NCBI GenBank assembly: GCA_034008185.1 | Contig: CM067083.1 | Coordinates: 118,008,837-118,072,836 of the forward strand | DNA from: Gorsachius magnificus | Taxonomy: Eukaryota; Chordata; Aves; Pelecaniformes; Ardeidae | Length of the DNA stretch: 64,000 nucleotides | Direction: 5' to 3' | In this document: one piece after another, positions 1-13,857 of the stretch | How the letters are laid out: every line of letters begins with the position of its first letter | How positions within the stretch are numbered: position 1 is the first letter of the stretch | Position numbers and translations under genes: made by a program | Notes under the pieces: generated by a model | Database searches by the model: none | Seen by the model: the letters and a program-made list of their open reading frames with translations, nothing else | Told to the model about the DNA's origin: nothing

Positions 1-1425
1 AAATGGGCTGACTACATTATGCCTTAACATTTATTTGTATATGTTATATATAAATATGTATTATATAAAAATATGTACTATTTATATATATTAACAAGTA
101 TTAGCTAATATAAAATACCTATAATACTAATACATTAACATGGTGATCATTATGATAACAGTAGTTATCTACTGAATGTTATACATTATTTTTATTTATA
201 CTATAAATACTTGTAAATACTTTTGATAACACTAAAAATACTAAATCCTAAAAACTAGTATTAAATGCTAACCAGTCCATGTTCACATCTCATTTTAAAA
301 GTAGTTTTAACTTTGATAACTGTTAGCCTGTGAAGTTAAATCCAGGGAAATAAAGAGGACTATACTAAAGACTCAATCTTAGGACTCATGTAACCCTAGT
401 AAAAAAAAAAAAAAAAAACCAAAACAAACCCCACATTTTTTCTTCCTCATTCTTTCACATCTTCAGGAAGTACATCAATGTAACTCAAAATAATACCTAG
501 ACTAGAAGATCACAGTTAAAACTTTAAATTAGATGAAGCAGAATTTGGGATCTAAAACTAAGACTTAGTCAAAGTGGTAGCAGAGGTAACTTCCACCATT
601 CCTAAACACAAAATGCCTGCACCTTGCACAGCACTGTAAAATACATGTACAGCCACCCAGCTGCTTTCCGTAACACCCTGCAACTACGAAATACTGACTT
701 TTCACAAAATTTTAATAGTGTACATATTCACTTCTGAATACTGGAAGCATTTGTGTATGTACTTTTTGCTTTAATCAGCCGCAAGTTTATTTCTGGACTT
801 AGAGAAATACATGGTTGCTAAGCCAATGTTAGTAACTACTTTCTGAAACTACAAGAGCTACGCTGTGCAGGACAGAAGCAGAGTTTCAAGGTAAGCCACA
901 GAACCAGTTTTAAACCGGCTAGGCGAGACAGAGAAAATGAAGCTAAGAAAGAGGAACAAGCATGTAACAAAGCTTTATGAGGGCTAACATTAAAGCTGTT
1001 TTGCGAGCAGTGAAATTAGTAATGCTTAGGCTCCTATACTCCATTCTATATCCCTTCCGATGCAAGAATCCTATCTCCTCCCAGGTCTCCTATGACCATC
1101 TTTCTCTGCATTTCCTTCAGTTCCCTGCCTCTGGTCCCAAGTGCCAAAATTAGCTGGTATTCCTCATTTGCCCTCTCTATTTATTGATCAAAGGCAAAAG
1201 AGCAATGTAGTTACTTCTGAGCTACCTGCGTGCCAAATGGTCAGCTGGCAGGTGAAACAAAATAATAGCGATTAACCTGGAGACGAGATCTGCTGCTCCA
1301 GGTCTCCCTCTGCTGCCGAGTTACTAATACTCACAAAATTTATAAAAGCTGAGTATCTTTGAGATCTCCAACACTGTCAAATGAACAGATACTGCCAATA
1401 GCTTCACCAACTGGAAGGGCAGGCT

Positions 1426-1455
1426 AACCGTCAACGTGATCACGTCAGCACGGTT
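1426..1455. other. Nested palindrome with ACGT cores
   Basis: A perfect 12-bp palindrome, ACGTGATCACGT (1434-1445), is bracketed by an outer inverted pair, AACCGT (1426-1431) and ACGGTT (1450-1455). The centre contains two CACGT/ACGTG half-sites of the kind bound by bZIP or bHLH dimers, and the right half reads ATCACGTCA, one mismatch from a CRE-type site. It lies in AT-rich intronic DNA where CpG is otherwise rare. Function is unknown. Confidence 0.5.
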
Positions 1456-3425
1456 GCCTAAGGAATGAGACTAGCAATGAAGTGGTTTAATTAGCAGAGG
1501 CAGTAATTTCTAGTTATTCTTTGTTTAGGATATTATTTTCAGTGGAGCCTCACTTGTCTGCATATTAACTCTACACTGTAACTTAGCAAGCACAAAGCAA
1601 GTCTAAATGTTAAGACAGTCAAGCCCAAATACTAACTTGTTCGTACACCTACTGCAAAAGATGCACTAACATACAAAATGTTTTACTGTGGAGTAGTGAC
1701 AAAGCTACTACAATGAGAAATCATTGCATTTTTAAATATATTAATAAGAATCCAAGCTCCATTTTCCAGTTAACAGACAATCTTAAAAATTCAGGGTCTA
1801 GGGAATCAAATCACACCTAGACTGCCATCCAGAACTTTCACCTACCTACAATAAAATATGGAGATGGAGCTTTCACTACGCTCAAGGGATTAGCCAAACT
1901 GGGATATGCTAGAACAAGAAATTAATTTCAATATCCTAGAAGCCTTTACAGAGAGCAGTCTATCCACCACCTCCTCCCATTTATAGCAAAAGAGGTCTAA
2001 CGATTCCACTGCACTCAACTTGCTCCCTCAAGTAACTGGGTCTCAAATCATTTATACCTTCAATGATTAAAAATAGTACTTTAGTTTCAACCCAGAAACT
2101 TACTACTTAACAGTACACATGATGAAAATGTTCTGGGACTAGCAAGAGAAATGTATGATACAAGCATCAAACTTAAAAATTAAGAAATTAATAATGCAAT
2201 TGTGGAAGTAGGAACTAATGCACTGAACTCAAAGCTCCTAATGAAACACTGGCACTGAAGCAAATTGAGAGAATGCGGAGAATACGAATTAATAAAATCT
2301 TAATCATGTCAGAAATTGCCTGAAAGCATACCAAGGCCACAAAGAAAAAGCAAGCACAGAAGAAAAAAAATGAGGTTACGTAATATCAGAAAGTACAAAG
2401 AGGTAAACAAAATTTAGCACAACTCTATTGATCGAACAGAGATTCACCAAGGTCCAGCTGTGATCCAGAATAACCAGAACCCAGCACAACTTCTTATGGA
2501 AAGTGCTCTCAATAATAAGGAGTAAGGAAATAACTGGAGTTAACAGGATACCACCCACGGTTTGGACTGGCAAAACATAGTCTTCATTATCTTTGGATTC
2601 AAGAGTAAAAATGGGATGTGACAGCTGAATGAATACCACAAATTAGCTGTTGAGCTAAGATTCAACAGTGACTCCTGCAGAGGTAGTCGGGCAAACTCTG
2701 GTAACAAACCTTCACTGAAAGCAGCTGAATGATGGTAGCAATAAATCTAGAAACCAAATCTGAAATTAATAAGTAAATAAAGCAATAAAACAAATATAAG
2801 TGCATACTTATCTCTATGTTTTCTCTGCTTCGTATGAAAAGGAGAAAGATTGAAAAAAATGTTTATTGTAATGCTCACATTCATGAACAAGCTACAAAAA
2901 CACTGATGTACAATAATCTCTTCCATATCCATCCCTAAATTTCAAACTAATAATGATACTAACAGAGTTTGTTTGTAACATTTAGAGACAAGTCCTTAAA
3001 GTTTGGAAGAACACAAACTAGAAATCAATGAATAAAACTGACTTCCTCCTTCTCAATCTATCCTCTTAGAGAAGAGGTGACAACGCTGACACAGTCTTTT
3101 AGCACGACTGAAATACAGACATCCCAAGGTAGTCCTCGCTGAGAAGTGCTTGCCTTCAGGTATATGACCGGGACCAGCTAGCTAAAGCACGAGAGCTGAT
3201 TAATTTTCAAGTTAAACTACAAAGACTACTTCCAGCCTATTGAAGAGGAGGGGGTAGGGTTAGGTTTTTTTCTTCTGTTTTTTAACTAAGTTGAATCTCC
3301 TGGCCAAGAGAATGTCTAAAGAAGTCCTCATTACACTGCTGAAGATCCCAAGACAATGGTAATCCAGCAGTCTTGGTAATGAAGCATGAGTATGAACCAC
3401 CTCCATCACTGTCATCTCCAAGTAC

Positions 3426-3862
3426 ACAGAATCATAGAATCGTTTAGGTTGGAAAAAACCTTTAAGATCATCAAGTCCAACCATTAACCTAACACTGCCA
3501 TTCCACCACCAAACCATGCCCTAAGCACCTTGTCCACCTGTCTTTGAAATACCCCCAGGGATGGGGACTCGATCACTTCCCTGGGCAGCCCATTCCAGAG
3601 CCTGACAACCCTTTTATTGAAAAAATTTTTCCTAATGTTTAACCTAAACCTGCCCTGGCACAACTTCAGCCCATTTCTTCTCATCCTATCGCCTGTTACC
3701 AGGAAGAAGAGGCCGACCCCCACCTCACTACAACTGCCTGACAGGAGGCTGTAGAGGGTAATAAGGTCTGCCCTCAGCCTCCTCTTCTCCAGACTAAACA
3801 ACCCCAGGTCCTTCAGCTGCTCCTCATAAGACTTGTGCTCCAGACCCCTCACCAGCTTTGTT
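3426..3862 (-). mobile_element. CR1 LINE 3' fragment (antisense)
   Basis: In plus orientation it begins with the complement of the CR1 3' tail (acagaatcatagaatcg), followed by the conserved CR1 3'UTR segment around ttggaaaaaacctttaag, so the element points to the minus strand. The minus frame preserves the end of CR1 ORF2, with residues such as [10 protein letters not shown] and ESPSLGVFQ, and contains [15 protein letters not shown] further upstream. It is 5'-truncated at about 3862, as is usual for CR1. The ORF is a dead fragment of the reverse transcriptase protein. Confidence 0.93.
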
Positions 3863-6800
3863 GCACATGAATGCAAGTTCATTGAGTTTTTGAGTAAGGG
3901 ATGACATAACATCCAAACCACAACCACACCTTGCAATTTCTGAAAAAGACTCCATCTGATTTGCCACAGGTTCAGCTGTATTAAAACACAGGTATGCAGA
4001 CATGAATATTTGAGTTTTCCACCATGGTCAAACTTGCCCTCCTTGCCATACGTTTTGTGGGTCACACCCTTCTTCTGACTAACTCTGTGCCACACCCAGA
4101 AAGTTAGCATGTGTGCCCCTAGGACTTCACAAAGACTTGAGAGTTTCCAACCTAGTGTTTTAAAACTTTCAGCATCTGTGTTTTGCTCTTGTCTATGACC
4201 TCTTCCCATATCCAAGACATGAAATTAAGACACACCAACATCCAACCTTCAACTAATCCATCCTATTCCCCTGTATTTTGTTAAAAGCACAAACTATATT
4301 AAATAGTTTTTCTTTTTGTCCCACTGAACAAGCACTAAACACCCTGAAACTTGCTTTTGTCTTAATAACAAACGTTTTCAATACATTTGTTTCAGCTATA
4401 GGTTTTCAAAAACCTCTACTTCTACCTTAATTCTTAGCTTTGATATTTAAAAGTAATTTTTTCCTCTCCATTTGTCACTCTGAAAAGACAACGACTTAAG
4501 ACATCTCTCAATCTTATTTTTATTAACTTTGGAGAAACTGAATCCAGGTCCTCCAGTTACTTCTTATGTAATTTAAAATGTATCTTGTGAATAACAACAC
4601 ATCTTCTCAGTTGTCCCAGAATACTAATGATCTGGATTAATATTTTAAAAGTATGTGTGAAGAAAAAAAAACCTCTGATCCACCCTTTCCCCTACCAGTT
4701 CACGCAAAGTTCATGCTGGTTCTTGTAGAAACGGGCTGTCCATTAAAAGAAATAAAATACATACTCAGGAATATTTAATGCATTTAATAAACATTTTAAA
4801 CCCACTGCTATAAAAAGATAAAAGTCAACTTTCCAAAATAAAACTTATATCCACAAAAAAAATATGATTGTCCCTGCAGTGTACCAGTTAGTTAAGCTGA
4901 TCACTCATCTTTGCCCTCAGATAACTATTCAGTTCACAAGTAACTTGCTTTTTCTGCATTCAAACTATAATGTCATTTCAAACATACTAATAAAATACAC
5001 CAAAAACACACTCTATCTGTCTGTCCAGTGATTCTGGATAAGCCACTTTCTCCCTTGTATATCAGTTTCTGTAAAGGTAAAAAATACGGGTTAAAACATT
5101 CACTTCTACAAATTTGTTGCATTAAAGGTCTACTTTAAGATCTACTGATGAAAGTTAGGTAAGAGGTGGGTATTCTTCCTAATGCATTTTTGGGCTAGGC
5201 ATACTAAGCAATGAAAAAAAAAAAAAAAAAATCAAAAGACTTCACAATCTCTTTGAGAGAATTTTTTTTTTTAGTTTTGCTCTTATTTGGTTCCAAGTTC
5301 TAGTAACTAGATGAAACAGATTTTCTACCATGACTGCAGTAATGTAATCTGACCAGAATCTAGAAAATCCCTTCAATTCCTATTTCAATTTTTTTTTTTT
5401 TTTTTTAAGTTCACCACTTTGCTTTACAGCATCTTCACCCCTCCCCCCAAAAAAAAGGACTAAAACTGTCCTTTTGCTCCATACAAATTTTCAGTGGCTT
5501 AAACACTCTCATCAGCAAGCTCAAACTAGGGACCACACCTTGCCTCACGCATCTGCACGATGTCCTAATTTCAGGATGACGCACTGTGCGTCTCCTAGCA
5601 CTCTCTAGCACCCACTCTCTCTAGCACCAACACATCCTCACAAGCTCCTCTCCTCTCCCCACCCCAACCCACATTTTCCTGGCAAATGCCCTTAGCCCCT
5701 CTTCTGCGGGAGGACTGACTACTTGCTTGGTGGGAAGAGGTAAGACCTGATACACTTGTCTGGGGGAAGAAGGTAACATGACTCAACTCCAGGTCACAGC
5801 ATAATACAGCAGACCGTATTCATGTCGGTACGCCGTGTACTGCTGCGTGCTGAACATCTGCCTTTGTGTCCTAAAAATCCCGTGTTAAGTATACTGCCTG
5901 TGCCTTCAAATGACAAGGAGCTGGGAAAAAATGTATTTTGATTAAAGCACATTAACTACCTTACTAAGAACTTCAAGTTTCATTAAGGACCTCATGTGTT
6001 AATCTTACTGATAGCTTGGAAAGAGAGAAAGCTGGCTTAAAAGAACCCATCTTCTGGTCACAGTCCTCTAATTTCCACTTGTTTGCACACAGTCATTTAT
6101 CAGACATTGGCTCTCCACAGGTGTTAAGGAAAAATAACACGATTCATGCTTAAGTGCTTGATGATCTTGGAATAAACTTGGAATTAATGCTGATTTCATT
6201 GGTGATAATGATAGCAAAGAATGCCTCAATTGCAGGATGATCTAAATTCTTTTAATGTTCAGCTTCTGTATTTTTTTTTCCAGTAAACAATTCTTACATC
6301 AATAATAGCCATTAAGAATATAAAGAATACCATCATCTAGACTTTTTCAGAAGAATAAATTCTTCGCAACTCGTTCAGGTAAAAAACCCGTATTTTTTGC
6401 ATGAGACAATCTGCTTCATTTTTTCAACAGATTTCCACTTCATTTCCTGGAACTCTTCAACTCTAGATTTAATGTTATTTAATAAATGTGAAAGCTTTTG
6501 AGAAAAGTTAAAAGTTTACAAGTTAAAACCAGAAACTGCTACCTATAACACTGTTTGTCGTGAATTTTCACACTTGCAACCATTCCCCCTGTCTGCAACA
6601 GGAAAAGACACCTGTGCGTATCCAGGTTGAGTGCTTTTCAACAGCTTTTGATCGGACACCCAAAGAACCCTTGCCACCTACGGGCTACTTGTAGGTTCAT
6701 GGAAGAAAGGGAGAGTGAGCCACAGAGCAGCCTCTGCTAAACCACAACAGAGCCCGTAAATAGCGAGCTGAGCTTTGTCCTCCACCGCCCCGCTCCAAGC

Positions 6801-9119
6801 ATCTCCACCACGGGCGCTCCTCTCCCCTCCTCTGTGCCTTCACTAAAATCAGGGTGACACCGTGAATTTTCAGCTGATAATCAATCAGAGGGATGGAGGG
6901 GAGGCAAGGGGAAGCAGAAGGATGTGGGGAAGAGGGTTAGCTTCAGCTGGACCAGAAACCTGATCCAGCTGATCAAATGGTCAGGCAAGCATTAATATCG
7001 GCAAGTCTACTCGTTTTCACAACTGAGGAGTTAAAAGCTTGCAGCACATGTGAAATCACACACCTTCAGAGGAGCAAGTCTACTGAGAAGAGGTCTCTCT
7101 TTGCTGTATGGGGGTCCACACCTCACTAAGTAGTTTTTCCAGAAGGATACACATATCAGACGTTTTTAAAACCACTGATCTTCCTAATTTAACACTGAAG
7201 GAATACTAAAAGCAAGACATTTTTTGTCAAAACTGTATTAACCATTTTCGTGAGTTTCTAGGTTCTGCTAATGAAGACTTCTAAAGCAAAAATTATCTTT
7301 ATGCAAACATTCAAGAATGATTACTGTTCAGAAGTGGAAAAAATTAAAACATTCCAACAACAACTTTTTTCCTACCCTTAGTCCTCAAAACTCCATCTAG
7401 GTTCTGCTAAACAACCCCACCCCAAAGAAAGTCTAGAGGACATGGCCTCCTTTTAGTACTGCTATAAACCTAGTAGCAAGTAGGAGTACAGAGAGAACCC
7501 TTGGACCAGAGGGTTCCCCAAGGTTTGGGCATGACCAGGTACCTGACTTAGTAAACTAAGCAAGGAAGTGTCTGTAGCAAGTGAAGCTACAGGAAGGTGG
7601 CCTTCTGTGTGAAAAAAAAAAAATGTGGGATTACAACCACTTTTGTATCTCAAGCTACAATGCACTTGAAGACAGTATTTCAAAAGAAAAAACAAATTTA
7701 AAATATGTAAAATTTTAATATGAAATCTTAAGACTAATGTATTGAAATTTAAATCATAATAAAAACAACATTCAAGGTCTGAAAGATAAATCAGAGAAAT
7801 AATAGAAGGTAGTTATTAAGTATTTGGAATGAGGGATTACTGAAGCATGCCAACAAATTTCGGTGCAAGTAATCTCTTCCACGTTTCTTCATTTCAGGTT
7901 TTTAAATAGCTCAGCTCAACTACTTACCCATTCAAAATGAAGCAACTGACTAGAGGTTGGAGGAAAGCAAAAAAGCCCATTTCCCAAGCTAAGAAAATGC
8001 CCAAACTGAAGCATCTGCTCTGACTGCAACTGGGCACAAGCTTTCCACCAAAGCTTTACATTAGTTAGGTGATTAACATACAGTACTAGAAGCATGAAGA
8101 TAAAACCACAAAATTCAGAACAGGCTACAAAAACTACGGAACTTGGATTAGCTCGTAAATTCTTTATTTCTGGTAGGAGTACTAAAGCTACCTCCTTTAT
8201 ACCCAGTTCAGCTGGAGTTATAGCATACACATCCTCAGCAGTGCAAAATGAAAAAGCTTACAGAAGGTAACACATTAATCTTACAACTGGTTGAAAAGTG
8301 GCCTGTTTTAATAGCTACCAAGCAAGAAGAAATTAGATTTATTCAGGAAAAGAGTCCAAGCAAATATAAATGCAAAACAAAACTTGAACCATTTAAAGCA
8401 AAATAATGAATTTCAAGAGTAAACTCGGAGATGGAAAAATTGTTTAGAAAAGCAGCAAAACATGAAGAGTACAAAAAAAAAATCCAATAGGATGAAAAAG
8501 GCTGAAAAAACATTGTCAGCCCCCTTTGCAATAAGTGGGTTCATGAGTGATATTACCCCCACACAAAGTAATACATTAGAACTAAAACATTTAATAAATG
8601 ACCAGCAACCTTTAAAATGGTCACAGCTACAAAATAAGAGCAGCGAAGGCTTCAGCTCACTGATGTCTACTTGCTGGACGCTTTGGTCTGAGAAGGGGTT
8701 TATAAAGTTTTGCACAGAAATCACTTAAAGCATCATTAGATTGGAATGAAAACTTCTGCACAGTATAGGAAATACTCACAATTTAGGGCAGGACGTGCAA
8801 AACTATACCACATCCAACTGAAACTGCAGGGGGATGGAGGTGATCAGAATGTAATTACCTGAGCTAATTATCTTGCATAACCCCAAGCTGTATGCCGCTC
8901 TTGCAAAATTGTCATGGGATCTCTCACGGCAACGGGTTAAGCCTCCTGCTTTAAGTTTAAACTGAGAGACAGTACTTGGAGCAGCAGCTTTTATTAATAT
9001 CACTTTGGGATAAGCCCAATATTCAGAGGAAGCAATGCAGCACACCAAACATCAACACCATTTCCTGAGTATTCTTTGGAGGTCTTATTCACTCCCTGGA
9101 TTAGTCCGTAGATTGCTTC

Positions 9120-9250
9120 CTTTTAAGGCCCTGCTACACTGCGACAGCAGCCAGCCAGCTTCGAACAGGATGCGCAGCCGCCTCCCAAAGCAAACGGGGT
9201 ACGCTTCGGAGGCGTCCCGACTGCTGACAGCGGCCCCGACCCATTTGGCA
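9120..9250. other. CpG-rich islet inside the intron
   Basis: About 130 bp with many CpG dinucleotides in a background that has almost none. It could be a conserved enhancer, an unmethylated element, or an unrecognised small exon. A minus-strand frame through it contains SAVGTPPKRTP, loosely like the proline/lysine-rich stretch of ATAD2B exon 2, but no convincing acceptor and donor frame it, so I do not call it an exon. Confidence 0.35.
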
Positions 9251-12200
9251 AGATAACATCAGAAGAATTCAAACTCAGGACACCCCTTTGGAAACATGGA
9301 AGGATTACAAATGCTGACTGTATGGTATTTTGACAGAAACTTGGACATAGATTGCTTCCAACAATTGCTCAATTTCCCACTGTTCGCAGATGTATTAATA
9401 CCACGCTACCAAGGAACAGTCTGCACGGTTCCTTTTAGATCACCGACTTTCTCCAGTTAAGTCCCAAAAGAGCAGCAGACCACTAACACAGAAAGAACCT
9501 GACATTTGATTAAGCAGGGAAAAGATGAGCTTTCTTGGGAGACCGTCTTTAATTGACGCTGTTTGGACTAACTTCACAAGGCTCTGTATTTCAGGATGTA
9601 TTTCAAAGAACTGTAAAAGCGTTAGCCTCAGCACCTTTATTGATGTTACTGTAAACTCCAACTGTAAGACAGTTCAGTTCTTTAAAAACAAGGTATTTAA
9701 GAGGAGGGGTTTTTTCCCCTGAAGAGCTTTACATGTGGGTGGCCAGCAAGTGTAATTTTTTCAGCATAAGGAGGAAACTAACTTTTTCTATAGTTTTATT
9801 CTAAACCACAGAACATCCAGAACACTGTAAGACACTTTGCAGAGAAGACAAAGAAAATATGCTAATCTGGATCAGGCTCCTTCATAAAGGAAAATTTAAT
9901 TAGAAAGCAGGAGATGTTTAAAGCTAGTATTTTAAGAGAAATTTTTTTAAAGGTTGTTTCTATGTTTTCAATAGCTGACTGCTAAAGACTTTTAAGGAGT
10001 AAAACACAGCAACAACCTTATGCTACAAAAGCTGCGTTATCACCCAGAAATCAGAAAAAAAACCATTTACTGTTAGAGACTGAGAAATTACAGTAAGAGA
10101 CACGGAAATATGTTGGTATTACAGAGCACAGAAACGCCGCTCAGCTTTACACCTTCCCACACCACAGCGCTCGATGTCAATCCTCAAGCCCGTGGCTGCT
10201 CCTATGAGCAATTAAGCACAATGGAGAGCTCTAGGTTGCCACCGAGCAAGTCGAACGCTGTTGGCAGTACTACTTTTAGCTAGGATCGCGTGTTACAATT
10301 ATCACAGTGCCCTCAAGTAGCTCTTAAGGCACTGCTAATACTTTCTCGGCTAATTAAATTAAGCTAATCTCGTATATACTTCTAAAACGTCTAACTAATA
10401 CGCTGACATGATTTAAGAGCGTTTATTTCACAATAATTTATTTCATCGTTTATTACTTATCATTTATTATTTATTTCATCAGTTTTCTTGATCAACATTT
10501 TTGACCAACCTTTTGATTTGTGTTTTGAGATGGCTGAGAAAATTCATTTCAATAGCCAAGTTCGGAAGTGTTACCAACAACCACAACTCAATACCTAAAA
10601 ACGTCAGACACTGGTAAATCTAGAGCACCGGTTGTGGTCACAGTGTCCTCAGTTCTTTCATAGTGGGAATGAAGTCCACAAGATTTATAAGCCTTGTCTT
10701 AGTTCTGTGTTTCCGAAAACTCTGGAAGATTTTGATGCACTTTTCTTGTCAGAATGCTTTAATATAAAGCCAGAACACTTCCCAAGTTTTAATGCTAGAA
10801 AGAAAAAAAGATAAATATAAGCTATATAAAGACAGAATATAAATTTATGTAAGGATAGCTTTGATTTTCTATTAAACCGTGTCTAAACCAATCCTGGACA
10901 CAGGAAGAAAACAGCCTCGCTCTTCCTCTCCGTACCCTCTCTATGCCCCCTGCTATGACATCATTTCAGAGAATAAACTCCTTGGCTCCTTGATCCATTT
11001 AGTGAGGGATTCTGTGCATTTTAATCTGGCTTCTGGTCAGTGGACACACATGTACGTCTCAATTGCTGAATGCGTGGTTGCCAGTCAATAATCCAAAACA
11101 GTTTACTTTTCAAAGACTGGCATCATTGCTTTCTCTGAGATGAGCAAGTACTATAGCGGGAATGCAGAGAATACGATAAAGGCATTTAGACTCCTAGGGC
11201 CCATTTCCACAGAATGTGTGTTGCTTCCAGATTCAGAACATGAGCAGAAATGGATGCCATTAATGTATAACTCAAAATAATATTGAACTGGAAGGCTAGA
11301 AACTTAAGTTCTTGTGAGAAGAAGGATTCAAGCCTATCTTTGTAAATGTATGCACCCCCCCGCCCCCCATGTATACCAGAAAAAAACAAGAGAGAAAGAA
11401 GGAGGGGGAAAAAAGGAGTACAAGGAAATAGATATACAAGAGGTGGAAGGCAACTCCTAACCCCTCATCTGGTCTTATCAACACCTTACAGGATGCCATT
11501 AGATTACTAACTCATTTTTTGTTGCTAATAAGGAAGAAAGAGATGATCTTTTAAAATACATTCTGAAATATGATTACAAGCATTGCCACTTAAGACCGTT
11601 TCTGTGGGAGTCCCAAGTCAGAACCTCCATGGAAGAAATCACATAGTGCAAGTAAGAAGCATTCCACCTCTGCTACAGCTCCCAAACTCTAGCTGCCCAT
11701 TCACCCGATTAACTGCTGGCACCAAGGCCAGTTTCCTGACGTGACACAGGGAAGATTTCAAAAGGACACACTGTTCCAGTCGACTTCAAAAAAAAAAAAA
11801 AAAAAAAATTTACATACAACTGCATGAAAATGATCCCAGTACACTTTCTGTGCAAAACACAGCTTTGCTATCTGTCTGCCGACAGTCTCTTCCAAAAGCA
11901 AAGGCTTTGTCTTCCCACTGCTACACTTATTCATGTTCTAATCACCGAAATCCTTCTCTGGCACCACTTCAAGAAGATTCAGGAGCTCAGAAAGATGCTG
12001 TATCACTGAAAAATACTTACACCTGAAGAATAAAAACAGTTGTACAAGGCAACTTTAGACTACGGTGGGATATATATCTATTACAATATTCATTGGGCAG
12101 GGGAGGAACCCAAAAAAAACCAAAAAACCACCGTCCTGGATAACTTCTGCTCATCTTTGGCAATCACATTATCATATTAAAAAAAAAACCAAACCCCTCA

Positions 12201-12447
12201 GACAAACTACCTCAAACACATGAGACTTGTTATGAAGTAAAAAAAGTCCATTCCCATACACTCAAATATACACTTAACTTTAGAAGAAAGCGTGGGTAAT
12301 ATCCTGCGATTTATTTACAGATTTTATGGCAACATTTTACACAATCTCCTTTCCTTACACCTTGACAATAAATTGAATATTTTAATGATTTGTAGTATAA
12401 AAATACTATTCATAGATGGAAAATATTTGGAAAGAAGCTCAACCTAC

Positions 12448-12473
12448 TTTTTTTTTTTTTTTTTTTTTTTTTT
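12448..12473. repeat. Poly-T tract (26 nt)
   Basis: Uninterrupted run of T. No SINE or LINE body is recognisable next to it, so it is treated as a simple homopolymer. Comparable A/T runs of 15-21 nt occur at about 399, 5215, 11,788 and 13,112. Confidence 0.9.
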
Positions 12474-13297
12474 AGCAGCAGTAAGCTCCCTGCAAAGTAA
12501 GCCAGTGAGGGTTACACCAAACTTTGCCTCACAAACCACAAGACCCACGATATGAATAAATAGAAACTGCGTACTGGAACAAGCAGAACAGCTTTTTACA
12601 GCTACGGTGCTGCATCCCCATGAGTCTTATGAAGTTAAACAAGGAAGAAATAGAGGACAACAAGGAAAAGTAAGATGGGGGAAGGGAACTGTGAAGCATG
12701 AAAGACCTGAAAGAGAAGCACAGAAAGTACAGTGGTTTGGTTGGGTTTTGGGGTTTTTTTAGTATTTTAAAGCTAAAAGGATGGGGCATAAAGGCTTTCT
12801 GACAATTCCAGGTGTCATCCTTCTGATCTGCCTCCGGCTGCTACTGCTGTTTTTCGACTTGTCTGATTAACTTCCTCCGTAGCAGAGGCTGGGACATCAT
12901 CAGCTGGGGCATGGCTGTCAAACGTTTTGACCCTCAATTTTCACTTCCATCTTTACATTGCTTTTAAAACACCTATGCAGAGGAGGCAACAATAACTACT
13001 AGTTTAAACCTTCAAAGCAATACGTGAAGGTTCATTAAAAAACAAGCCCTGCCTGTAATTTAAAAAAAAAAGAAATGCAGTTGTTTCAACAAATCTGTTT
13101 AGAGGCAGGAAGGAAAAAAAAAAAAAAAGAGGCTCCCGAATTCTTTCTTCCAATTAGAATTTCCCAAATGATAATTTTCCAAATTAGGCTGAGGAGTTCA
13201 CTGGCCATTAAGACTGTACAACCAAAGCTATTACAATAAGTTACATTGGGAAAGCGTTCAACTTAAACCTGACGGCAAAATCACATTCTCCCCGCTT

Positions 13298-13324
13298 GGG
13301 GGGGGGGGGGGGGGGGGGGGGGGG
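13298..13324. repeat. Poly-G tract (27 nt) at island edge
   Basis: Uninterrupted run of 27 G marking the left border of the CpG island. Long G runs are prone to sequencing and assembly error and may form a G-quadruplex. Shorter G or C runs of 7-10 nt recur throughout 13.8-14.8 kb, so reading frames across this region should be treated with caution. Confidence 0.9.
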
Positions 13325-13857
13325 CGGTGTGTGTCACAAAAACGCGGGACCCTTCTCCAGCATCAGCTTTCTCCCGTCGAAGCCGCCGCGAACACCCGCT
13401 TCGGCCGAACTGAGGTCATTTAGGGAAAGGGGAAAGAGGGAAGAAAAAAAAAAAAAAAACCAAACCAACCGAGGATTGCGAAGTTGCTGCAGGCGCAGCT
13501 CCCAACTTTTGTCTGGCAGCCGGCGCAGTGCCGGGCGCGGCCGCAGGGGGAGCCCCGCGCCGCCGCCGGACCCCCGCCTGCCGCCGCCGCCGCCGCGCCG
13601 GCCCTGCCTGCCCCAGCCCGGCAGACACCGGCGGCGGCGGCGGCAGGGCAGCAGCTTCGCCTCCCGTGTGCCCGGCCGCCCCTCAGGCGCCCCCGCCGCC
13701 CCCCGCCCCGCGCGGCCCCGCCCCGGCCGCGCGGGACAGGGAACCCAGTTGGGACGCGGCGGGCGGCTTCTCCGCAGCCGCCTCCCGCGTCCCCGCGCTC
13801 CCCGCCGGCTCCCGCCGTCCCCCCCCCCCCCGTCCCCCAACCCCGGTCCGCCCTCAC

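Larger units (their letters stand above)
1..13857 (-). other. ATAD2B: ATAD2B intron 1 (3' part), no coding exon recognised
   Basis: AT-rich sequence downstream, on the minus strand, of the splice donor of the ATAD2B first coding exon. I looked on the minus strand for the acidic N-terminal region, AAA+ and bromodomain exons of ATAD2B and recognised none, so this is best read as the first intron, continuing past the left edge. The open frames of 60-104 codons here have no family resemblance and no splice context. Contents seen: one CR1 fragment (3.4-3.9 kb), several A or T homopolymers (for example 11,788-11,808 and 12,448-12,473), a nested palindrome at 1.43 kb, and two CpG-retaining patches near 9.15 and 10.2 kb. 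Assignment as intron rests on gene order and the donor, not on a second exon. Confidence 0.6.

Noticed and set aside
3484..4215. 243-codon minus-strand frame
   Set aside because: It spans the CR1 fragment at 3.4-3.9 kb and runs by chance into flanking unique DNA.
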